Assembly (NCBI GenBank): GCA_963383645.1 | Contig: OY726574.1 | Location: 54,301,477 to 54,365,476 of the forward strand | DNA length: 64,000 nt | DNA from: Muscardinus avellanarius | Taxonomy: Eukaryota; Chordata; Mammalia; Rodentia; Gliridae | Reading direction: 5' to 3' | Shown here: one piece after another, positions 54,621 to 64,000 of the stretch | Numbering within the stretch: the stretch's first letter is position 1 | Layout: each line of letters begins with the position of its first letter | Translations under genes and position numbers: made by a program | The notes under the pieces: model-generated | Told to the model about the DNA's origin: nothing | Seen by the model: the letters and a program-made list of their open reading frames with translations, nothing else | Databases searched by the model: none

Positions 54621-57133
54621 CCAGCCCTAATTTTTTTTTTTGTGTGTGGTACTGGGATTGGACTCAGCATCATTCTAAGTCCCCCAGCCCTGTTTTATTT
54701 TCAGTTTTGAAACAGTCTCTTAAGTTGCTGAGGCTGGCCTTGAATTCCAACTCTTCTGTCTCAGCCTTCAAAGTACTGGGATTATAGGTATGTGCCATCA
54801 CACTGGCTTCAAGGTGAATTTTTTTTTCCCCTTTGAGTACTGATGATTGAACATACGGGCTTTCTGTGGAGGGCCTCACTGAGTGGCTGAGATTGGCTGA
54901 GAACCTGTGATTCTCCTGTCTCACCTCCCAGGTACTTGGATTCCAAGTGTGGGTCACCATACATGGCTCAACAGGCCCTCTGCAACTCAGTGAGACCTTG
55001 TTTCAAGATAAAGAATAAAAAATAGGGCTGGGGGTGTAGCTTGGAGGTAGAATGCCCCTGGGTTTCATCCTTAGTACCCTCCCCCCCGAAAAGTAGCTGA
55101 GGCTGGCCACGAACCTGTGATCCTCCTGTCTCAGCCTCCCAAGTACTGGGATTACAAGCCTGCACCATCATGTCTGGCCTGCCCCTAGCCCTATTTTATT
55201 TTTAATTCATTTTTAATTAAAAAATTTTTTTTGGTGGTACTGGGGATAGAACCCAGGGCTCTTCTACCTCTGGGCTATACTCCCAGACCTATTTTATATT
55301 TTATTTGGAAACAGGGTCTGCGCGATCCTCCTGTCTCAGCCTCCCAAGTGCGGGGATTACAAGAGTGCGCCACCACGCCCGGCTTATTTTTAATTTTGAA
55401 ACAGGGTCTCACTAAGTTGCTGAGGCTGGCCATCTCTTGTCTCAGCCTCCTAAGTTCTGGGACTACAAGTGTGTGCCACCATGTCCAGCTGAATGACTCT
55501 TGAAACACATCATGAAGGTCATTTATGAAGGCCACAGACCTAACTATTCTGGGAAATAGTTCCATGTGGGAAGAGGGTCACTTCAATTTGCTGAGATTGT
55601 TGGAGTAGAATTTCGAAGATGGATACTTTTGTTGCTGTTGTTGTGAAACTAAGGGGTGCTCTACCACTGGGCTACATCCCTAGCCTCTATTTTTTATTTT
55701 TTTGGGGGGTACTGGGGGTGAACTCAGGGGCATTCTACTTCCGAGCTATACCCCAGCCCTATTTTTTATTCTTTCTTACTTTTTACTTTTATTTATTTTT
55801 GAAACAGGGTCTCACTGAGTTGCAGAGGGCCTCACTGAATAGCTGAGGCTGTCCTTGAACCACTATCCTCCTGTCTCAGCCTCCCAAATGCTGGGATTAC
55901 AAGCATGTGCCCCCATGCTCGGCTTTCTTTTTTATTTTTGAAATGGTCTCACTAAGTTGCAAAGGGCTTCACTGAGTAGCTGAGGCCATTGCAAACTGCA
56001 TTCCTCCTTTCTCAGCCTCTCAAATGTTGGGATTACAAGCATGCACCACCACATCCAGCTTCCAGCCCTATATTTTATTCTTTATTTTGAAACAGGGTCT
56101 CACTAAGTTGTGGAGGGCCTCACTAAGTAGAGGAGGCTGGCGGCAGACCTGTGATCCTTCTGTCTCAGCCTCCCAAGTACTGGGATTACAAGCGTGCTCC
56201 ACCACACTCGGCCCCTCATTATTTTTATTTATCTCTTTTTGTGTGTGGTACTGGAGATGGAACCCAGAGGCATTCTACCTCCGAGCTGCATCTCAGGCCC
56301 TATTTTTTAGTATTTATTTTGAAACTGGGTCTCACTGAGTTGCAGAGGGCCTCACTAAGTAGCTGAGGTTGTTTGTGAACCGTGATCCTCCAGTCTCAGC
56401 CTCCCGATCCTCCAGTCTCAGCCTCCCGAATGCTGGGATTACAAGTGTGCGCCACAATGCTCGGCTTTTATTTATCTTTTTTTGCAGTACTGGGGATTGA
56501 ACCCAGGGGCAGTCTACCTCCAAGCGACACCCCAGCCCTATTTTTTGTTTATTTTGAAACAGGGTCTCACGAAGTTGCAGAGGGCCTCACTAAGTAGCGG
56601 AGTCTGTCTGCAAACCGCCATCTTCCTGTCTCAAGCCTCCCAAATGCTGGGATTACAAGTGTGTGCCACCACACCTGGCATTTCTTTCTTTTTTTTTTTT
56701 TATCTTTTTTTTGCAGGGATTGGACGCAGGACATTCTACCTCCAAGCTACACTGGAGCCCTATTGTTTGTTTTGAAAAAGGGCCTTGTTTAGTTGCTGAG
56801 GGCCTCACTAAGTAGCTGAGGCTAGACACGAACTGCAGTCCTTCTGTTTCAGCCTCCCAACTATTGTGATTGCAAGCGTGTGCCACCACATCTGGCCTGG
56901 CTCCTTATTTTTAATTTTAAGACTAGGTCTTGCTAAGTTGTTCAGACTGGCCTTAAACTTGTGATCCTCCTGCCTCAGCCTCCCATATTTCTGGGATTAC
57001 AGATGTATGCCAAGTGCTTGGCAAGACAGTTTTGTGACACTATCAAATCAGTCCATATAAGTCTCAGTTTCATTATTTGTATAATGAAAAGTTGGATTAA
57101 AACCAGTAAAATTTAATTTAGGACCTACTGCAT

Positions 57134-57182
<49 letters not shown>

Positions 57183-60100
57183 TGTGTATGTTTATTTTGG
57201 GATTGAATTTGGGATATTCTACCAGGAGCTACAGTGAGCCATTTTATTTTTTATCTTTAAACAGTTATCTTTTGAACTTGCCAAGGCTCTCCTTGAACCT
57301 TTGATCCTCCTTATCAGCCTTCCAAGTACTGGGATTACAGGAGTGTGCCACCAAACTCTTTATCATTGATTAGATATAAAAAAAATAAGGGCACAAATCA
57401 ACTTTGGGAAACTAGCCTAGCTGGTCAAGGTGGTGCATACCTGTAATCCTAGCGCCTGGGAGGCTGAGACAGGAGAATCAACAGTTTGAGGGTTTAATCT
57501 CTAGTACCACAAAACTAACACTAGCCTGCTAAGTGAGCTTTAAGGGATTTCAAATCTGAGATCTAATAAAGGAAAGAAAATGTTTTTTGCAGTTACTGTA
57601 AAATGGGGAAAGGAGAAGTTCGAACGCATTGAACTGAATACGGACGAGCCGCCGGTGTTGTTCAAGGCGCAGCTTTTTGCACTGACTGGAGTCCAGCCGG
57701 CCAGACAGAAAGTCATGGTGAAAGGAGGAACATTGAAGGTAATCTCGGCCCACACTGTCATTACATACTAACATTGTGTAATTAGTGAAGATAACTAACC
57801 GGGAGTCATGTTCAGTCATAATACAGCCTTTGCAGTACTGATTGGTCTCTGCCTAGAGTAAGTTGTCTATGGGGTGAAATCTCTCTTACTCATATATGGG
57901 AGGAACATTGTACCTATTTCAAAACACAGTATTATAAAAGTATCATTTAAAATTTTATTTTATTATTTCTTTATTATTTTTTTATTTATTTTGCGGTACT
58001 GGGGATGGAACCCAGGGGCATTCTACCTCCGAGCTACACCCCCCAGCTCTAATTTTTATTCTTTATTTTGGAACAGGGTCTCGCTGAGTTGCAGAGGGCC
58101 TCACTAAGTAGCTGAGGCTGTCCATGAACTGCGATCCTCCTGTCTCAGCCTCCCAAATGTTGGGATTACAAGCGTGTGCCACCTCGCCCGGCTAAAATTT
58201 TATTTATATACATTTCTTTTATATATTGTGGTACTGGCCTGGCCCAAAATTTTTTCTTTATTCTTTTTTTCTTTGTTGGGGCTGGGGAGGAATCGAGCCC
58301 AGGGGCATTTTACCTCTGAGCTGTACCATCAGCCCTATTTTTTAATTCTTTTTTTTGCTGTACTGGGGATGGAACCCAGGGGCATTCTACCTCGAGGTAT
58401 ATATACTTCCAGCCCAGTTTTTTATTCTTTATTTTGAAACAGGGTCTCACTGAATTGCAAAGAGCCTTACTAAGTAGCTGAGACTGTCCACAAACCTCAG
58501 TCCTCCTGTCTCAGCCTCCCAAATGCTGGGATTCCAAGAGTGTGCCACCATGCTTGGCCAGGTTTATTCTTTACTTTGAAACAGGGTCTTACTAAGTTGT
58601 GGAGGGTCTCAACTAAGTAGCTGAGGCTGGCCGCGAACCGTGATCTTCTAGTCTCAGCTTCCCGAGTGCTGAGATTACAAGCGTGTGCCACCACACTTGA
58701 CTCCCAGCTCTTTTTATTTAAAAAAAATTTTTTTTAACTAAACCCTCAGCCTTTTATACTTTTTTGTTTTGAAACAGGGTCTCACTAAATTTCCAAGGAC
58801 CTCAATAAATTGCTGAGACTGATTGCGGACCTGTGACCCTCCTGTCTCAGTCTCCCAAGTACTTGGATTACAAGCATGTGGCACTAGTCCCGGCTTATTT
58901 TTTGTTTTGAAATGGTCTTGCTAGGGTGCTGCGATTTTTGCTACTTTCTGAGGTTGTCATTGAACCTGCAGTCTTTCTGTCTCAGCCTCCCAAGTATTGG
59001 GATTAGAGGTGTGTGCAACCATACCTCAAGATTTGATTTTTAAAATTAGAGAATGAAGCTGGTTGTGGTGCACACCCTTGTAATCCATTACCTGGAAGGC
59101 TGAAACAGGATCTCAGGTTCTCGGCCAGCCTCAGCTATTTAGTGAGGCCCTCTGTAACTTTGTGAGACCCTGTTTAAAAAAAAAAAAAAAAAAAAAAGAA
59201 TAAAAATTAAAAAGGGCTAGGGGTGTAGCTTGGAGGTAGAATGTTCTTGGAAATAGAATGTTCCTAGTACCACAGCAAACCCTCCAAAAACTACAGAATG
59301 TATTATTGTGCTATGTAGTGGTGGTATACTGTTGACAGTTACAGAAAATGCTGATCAAATGAAACTAACTACTAATAAATCTTTTTTTTTTTTTTTTGTG
59401 GTACTGGGATGGAACCCAGAGGCTTTCTACCTCCAGGCTACACTCCAAGCCCTATTTTATACTTTATTTGGAAACAGGGTCTCACTAAGTTGCTGAGAGC
59501 CTCACTCAGTAGCTGAGGCTGGCTTCGAACCTGTGCGATCCTCCTGTCTCAGCCTCCCAAGTGCGGGGATTACAAGCGTGCGCCACCACGCCCGGCTTCA
59601 TATACTTTCAACTATATATATTATTCATCTTTTATAAGTTAGTAAACAGCATCAGAGGCATAAGTAACATGCAATAAAGCACCAAAAAGTATGCTGTTTA
59701 CAAATGAAGCATATCTGGGCTCACTTACAGGTTTGGTGTGACCGTCTTGTGATGAGCAGTAATAGCCTTTAACCTGAGGGGGCTTTTAGGGAGTTACTGC
59801 ACCTTCTTAAGTCAGAATGGCCAAAGAGACATGGCACCAACGAAGGGGAGACGAGCATACTGAGTACCTGGTACCTTCTGTCAATAGAGTGGTCTGGGGG
59901 CTTGGTAGAGTGTTTGCTTGGCATATGTGAGGCCCTGTGTCTGATTTCCAGCACTAAAAATAAAAGACAAAAGGAATAAAATAGAATTCAACTTTATCCT
60001 ATGAAGGAAAGACCTTAGCTGCAGTAGGTTAAAATATCTCTGGACCAGTGATGGCATTAAGGAAAAAAGGTCTTAGCCAGGTGTGGTGGCACGCGTTTGT

Positions 60101-62545
60101 AATCCTAGCATTTGGGAGGTTGAGACCGGAGGATCGTGGTTCGTGGACAGCCTCAGCTACTTAGTGAGGCCTCTGCAACTTAGTGAGACCCTGTTTCAAA
60201 GTAAAGAATAAAATATAGGGCAGGGGGTGTAGCTTGGAGGTTGAATACCCCTGGGTTCCATCCCTAGTACCACAAAAAAAAAAAAGAAAAAGAAAAAAGA
60301 TCTTTTTTTAACATATTGAAGTCAAATTACTTGGTAATTGCTTCACAGATGTGACATTTAGGGTTCCAGAAGCATTTGTGGACGTGCAGATATTGTTGAG
60401 GAACACTTTGCTTTAGCCAGTCACATTCACTCTCCTGGTGATTTTTAGTTCTTTTTCCCCCTTGTAATGGGGACCGAACCCAGGACCTTTGCATACCAGG
60501 CCAGAATGCTATCACTGAGCTATACCCTAGCTTCCTCCTAGTATCTTTTATTTAAACATTTTTATATTATTAGTACTTTTGTGCTGCTAGGAATTATACC
60601 CAGAACTTTGCACATGCTAGGCAAGTGCTCTACCACTGAACTACATCCCGACCTCTTTTAATTTTCTGTTTTGAGACAAGTCTTATTAAGTTGCCCAGGC
60701 TGGCTTCAGACTTCTGGTCCTACCAGGTATGGTGGTGCACAGCTATGATTTCAGAGATAGGAGGATCACAGGTTCGAGGGCAGCCTTAAAAACATAGTAA
60801 GACTCTCAACAACCTACTGAGACTCTGCTTCAAAATAAAAAAAATCTGGTTGGGGGGTGTACCTTGAAGGTAGAATACCCTTAGATTCAATCCCAAGCAC
60901 CACAAAACAAAAAATAAAAACCTAAAACATGTGATCCTACTTCCTCAGCCTTCTGAGTAGCTAGCATTACTGGCATGTGATACCACACCTGGCCTGGTCT
61001 AATTTTTTTTGTGTGTGTGTGGTACTGGTATTTAACCCAGGGACATTCTGCCTCCAAGTGACGCCCCAAGCCCCTATTTTTTATTCTTTATTTTGAGACA
61101 GGGTCTCATTAAGTTGGAAGGGCCTCACTAAGTAGCTGAGGCAGTCCACAAACCTGCAGCCTTCCTGTCTCAGCCTCCCAAGTACTAAAATTACAAGCAT
61201 GCACTGCCACACTTGGCTAGAACTTGAATTCTTTTTTTTTTGTGTGTGTGTGTGTGTGTGGTACTGGGGGTGGAACCCAGGGGTTTTTCTACCTCCGGGC
61301 TACACTCCCAGACCTATTTTGTACTTTATTTGCAAACAGGGTCTCACTAAGTTGCTGAGAACCTCACTTGGTAGCTGAGGCTGGCTTTGAACCTGTGCGA
61401 TCCTCCTGTCTCAGCCTCCCAAGTACTGGGATTACAGGCGTGCCCGCCACACCTGGTGCTTAGAACTTAAATTCTTAAGAATCACCTTAGTTGAAGTTAC
61501 ACAGTCACCATAGTTACTTAACCTTATTTTATAAACTGTTTTTCACTCCTGTCATATAAGCTGGTTACTGATTAGCTCTACTGGTTTCATACTTGGAAAA
61601 ATTAGGATCTGTCACTTGTCAAAATTCAAGCATTTAGTAATTGCTAAATGTGTTTTATATATTTAAATATGTTTTTAGGACATAAGTATGATTTAGATTG
61701 TGTTACCTTATGCAGTTTAAGCAATTGTTAGACTTCCTGGCTTTCAGAAGGCATTTTTTTTTTTTTTTTTTTTTTTTTTTGGTGGTACTGGGGTTCCTGG
61801 AAGCCCTTCTACCTCTGGGCTACACTCCTAGACCTATTTTTTATTTATTTTTGGAAACAGGGTCTCTTAAGCCAGCACATCTGGCTTTGAACCTGCGCGA
61901 TCCTCCTGTCTTTGCCTCCCAAGCGTGGGGATTACAAGCGTGCGCCACCATGCCCGGCAGAAGGCATGTGTTTTAAAAGCAAATATGTTTCAATTGTAGT
62001 AATTTTTTTTTTTTTGGTGGTACTGGGGTTCCTGGAGGCCCTTCCACCTCCGGGCTACACTCCCAGACCTATTTTTACATTTTCATTTTGGAAACAGGGT
62101 CTCCTAAGCCAGCGCGATCCTCCTGTCTCCGCCTCCGAAGCGCGGGGATTACAAGCGTGCGCCACCACGCCTGGCGTAATTTTTTTTTTTTTTTTTTTTT
62201 CTTTTTTTGCGGGTCTGGAGATGGAACCCAGGGGCCTCCGAGCTACACCCCCTGCCCAAGTTTTTATTCTTTATTTTGAAACAGCATCTCACTGAGTTGC
62301 AGAGAGCTTCACTAAGTAGCTGAGGCTGTCCACGAACTGCGATCCTCCGGTCTCAGCCTCCCAAATGCTGGGATTACAAGCGTGCGCCACCATACCCGGC
62401 CAATTGTAGTAATTTTGAATAATACACATATGAAGTAAATTTTATGCTGAAGTAGCTTAAAACTTAGTACTTATGCAGAGGTGTTTAATTTTTTTTTTCC
62501 TCCTTGAAACAGGATGATGATTGGGGAAACATCAAAATAAAAAAT
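52406..62545 (+). CDS. USP14: USP14, 5' part: proteasome-associated ubiquitin-specific protease 14 (exons 1-3, partial at 3')
   Basis: Cysteine-protease deubiquitinase that docks on the 26S proteasome base through RPN1, trims ubiquitin chains and restrains degradation. Coding exons 52406-52421, 57593-57738 and 62513-62545 join to MPLYSVTVKWGKEKFERI and onward to DDDWGNIKIKN, residues 1-65. That is most of the N-terminal ubiquitin-like domain (about 4-80), which binds the proteasome. The catalytic USP domain lies beyond the window. Differences from remembered human USP14 are few (ERIE for EGVE; PPVL for PPMV). The ATG has a G at -3 and sits in a CpG island. No other in-frame start is plausible. 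All exon borders are AG/GT and in phase. Confidence 0.97.
52881..57592. repeat. USP14 intron 1: almost all minus-strand SINEs
   Basis: Unique to 53,020. From there to about 57,350 some two dozen SINE copies or halves follow one another in the minus orientation (for example 53645-53835, 54105-54290, 55705-55925, 56240-56465, 56475-56690, 56690-56900). Only about 54,970-55,075 and 57,418-57,520 are +. (TG)n at 53413-53453, 54579-54618 and 57136-57190. 53,170-53,400 is unique. Confidence 0.75.
57593..57738 (+). CDS. USP14: USP14 coding exon 2 (residues 6-54)
   Basis: Acceptor ttttttgcag, donor gtaatc after AAG. Encodes VTVKWGKEKFERIELNTD through GVQPARQKVMVKGGTLK, the beta-grasp core of the ubiquitin-like domain. 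Intron 1 phase matches exon 1 (G|TT). Confidence 0.96.
57739..62512. repeat. USP14 intron 2
   Basis: Minus SINEs at 57965-58190, 58350-58560, 58565-58705, 58735-58895, 58895-59030, 59395-59600, 61010-61220, 61240-61460, 61765-61960, 62005-62180 and 62180-62400. + copies at 59055-59275, 60075-60290 and 60725-60910. Lone ID monomers at 59880-59958, 60458-60535 and 60575-60655. 59,600-59,880 and 61,465-61,760 are unique. Confidence 0.75.
62513..62545 (+). CDS. USP14: USP14 coding exon 3 (residues 55-65)
   Basis: A 33-bp micro-exon, GAT GAT GAT TGG through AAA AAT, encoding DDDWGNIKIKN. Acceptor gaaacag, donor gtaagt. Exactly in phase with exon 2. Confidence 0.94.
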
Positions 62546-64000
62546 GTAAGTATTAACACTTTTTTGTGATACTGGGGGTGGAACCCAGGGGCTTTTCTAC
62601 TTCTGGTCTACACTCCCAGACCTTTTTTTTTTTTTTTTTTTTGGTGGTACTGGGGTTCCTGGAAACCCTTCTACCTCCGGGCTACACTTCCAGACCCATT
62701 TTTTTATATTTTTATTTGGAAACGAGGTATCTTAAGCCAGCACAGCTGACTTTGAACATGCGTGATGCTCCTGTCTCTGCCTCCTAAGCCGTGGGGATTA
62801 CAAGCGTGCATCACCATGCCCGGCTTCTCCCAGACCTATTTTATATTTTATTTGGAAACAGGGTCTCGCTAAGTTGCTGAGAGCCTCACTAAGTAGGTGA
62901 GGCTGGCTTCGAACCTGCGAGATTTTCCTGTCTCAGCCTCCCAAGCGCTGGGATTATAAGCAAGAGCCACCATGTCCAGCTCTTTTTTTGTGTGTGTGTG
63001 TGGTGCTGGGGATTGAACTTAGGGTCATTCTACCTCCATTCTATACCCGCCAGCCCAATTTTTTATTCTTTATTTTGAAACAGGGTCTTGCTAAGTTGCA
63101 GAAGGCTTCACTAAGTTGCTGAGGCTGGCTGTGAACTCGGATCCTCCTGTCTCAGCCTCCCAAGAACTGGGATTACAAGTGTGGCCACCATGCCGACTGC
63201 ATGTCCATCTTTTTATTTATTCTTTTTATTTTGAAACATGGTTTCATTAAGTTGCTGAGGCTGACACTGAACCTGTGATTCTCCTGTATCAGCCTCTCAG
63301 ATATTGGGATTATAGGTATATGCCACTACACCTGGCTCAAACTTTAATGTTTCTTTGCTGTTGAAAACATTTTTAGCCAGGCTTGTTGGCATAAGCTTGT
63401 AACCTCAATACTTGGGAGGCTGAGACAGGAGGATTGCGAGTTTGTGGCAAGCTTCAGCTATTTAGTGAGGCCTTTTTTCAAAATAAAGAATAAAAAATAG
63501 TGCTGGGGGTTTAGCTTTGAGGTAGAATGCCTTTGTTTTTCTGTTTTTTGATTTGTTTTTTTGTTTTGTTTTGTGGTACTGTGGATGGAACTCAGGGGCA
63601 TAGGGGCATTCTACCTCTGAGCTATACCTCTAGTCCAACTGTTTCTCTATTTTTGGTGGTACTGGGGGTGGAACCCAGAGGCTTTCTACCTCCGGGCTAT
63701 ACTCCCAGACCTTTTGTATATTTTATTTGGAAACAGGGTCTCACTAAGTTGCTGAAAGCCTCACTACGTAGTTGAGGCTGGCTTCGAACCCGTGTGATCC
63801 TCCTGTCTCAGCTTCCCAAGCGCGGGGGTTACAAGTGTGTGCCACCACGCCTGGCTTTTTTTTTCCTCTTTATTTTGAAACAGGATTTCACTGAGTTTCA
63901 AAGGGCCTCACTAAGTAGCTGAGGCTGTCCGCAAACCCAGATCCTCCTGTCTCAGCCTCCCAAGTGCTGGGATTACAAGCCTGTGCCACCATGCCTGGCT
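62546..64000. repeat. USP14 intron 3 (5' part): minus-strand SINEs
   Basis: Minus copies at 62640-62825 (type 2), 62830-62980, 62995-63190, 63200-63340, 63655-63855 and 63860-64000, with a + copy at 63375-63525. No coding sequence. The window ends inside a SINE. Confidence 0.75.

Overview
This is nuclear DNA from a mammal, most likely a squirrel-family rodent (Sciuridae). Two features point there. The genes are intron-rich vertebrate genes. The dominant repeat is a roughly 205-bp dimeric SINE whose left half is 7SL-derived (B1-like) and whose right half is tRNA-derived (ID-like). That B1-dID/MEN-type design is known from squirrels and related rodents, and it is neither primate Alu nor mouse B1/B2. 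Well over 100 copies or fragments occupy most of the non-coding sequence.

Layout. (1) 1-31,600: the 3' half of ROCK1 (Rho-associated coiled-coil kinase 1), + strand. The last 15 exons (1805 to about 31,600) encode residues about 716-1354, by alignment to remembered human numbering: the distal coiled coil, the Rho-binding domain, the caspase-3 site DETD, and the PH domain split by a C1 zinc finger. The stop codon is at 30070-30072 and a 1.5-kb 3' UTR follows. The reading frame is intact across every junction. (2) About 31,600-51,690: a 20-kb intergenic interval with no recognisable gene, packed with SINEs, L1 3' ends, microsatellites and one composite retrotransposon carrying a 50-bp minisatellite (44,829-46,464). 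(3) About 51,690-52,880: a CpG island with a GC-rich minisatellite, acting as the USP14 promoter. (4) 52,406-64,000: the 5' part of USP14 (proteasome-associated deubiquitinase), + strand. Exons 1-3 encode residues 1-65, most of the N-terminal ubiquitin-like domain. The gene continues beyond the window.

The two genes are head-to-tail neighbours with unrelated jobs: RhoA effector signalling to actomyosin, and ubiquitin-chain trimming at the 26S proteasome. Their adjacency matches the ancestral mammalian order. In human it was disrupted by the chromosome 18 pericentric inversion, which left only a ROCK1 partial copy beside USP14.

Most notable observations: the VNTR-plus-L1-3'-end composite element with a 14-bp target-site duplication (an SVA/LAVA-like architecture); an inverted duplication inside a ROCK1 intron; a SINE whose first base supplies the +5 position of a ROCK1 splice donor; a recent 169-bp tandem duplication; and a full ARE (CNC-sMaf) consensus match in the USP14 promoter.
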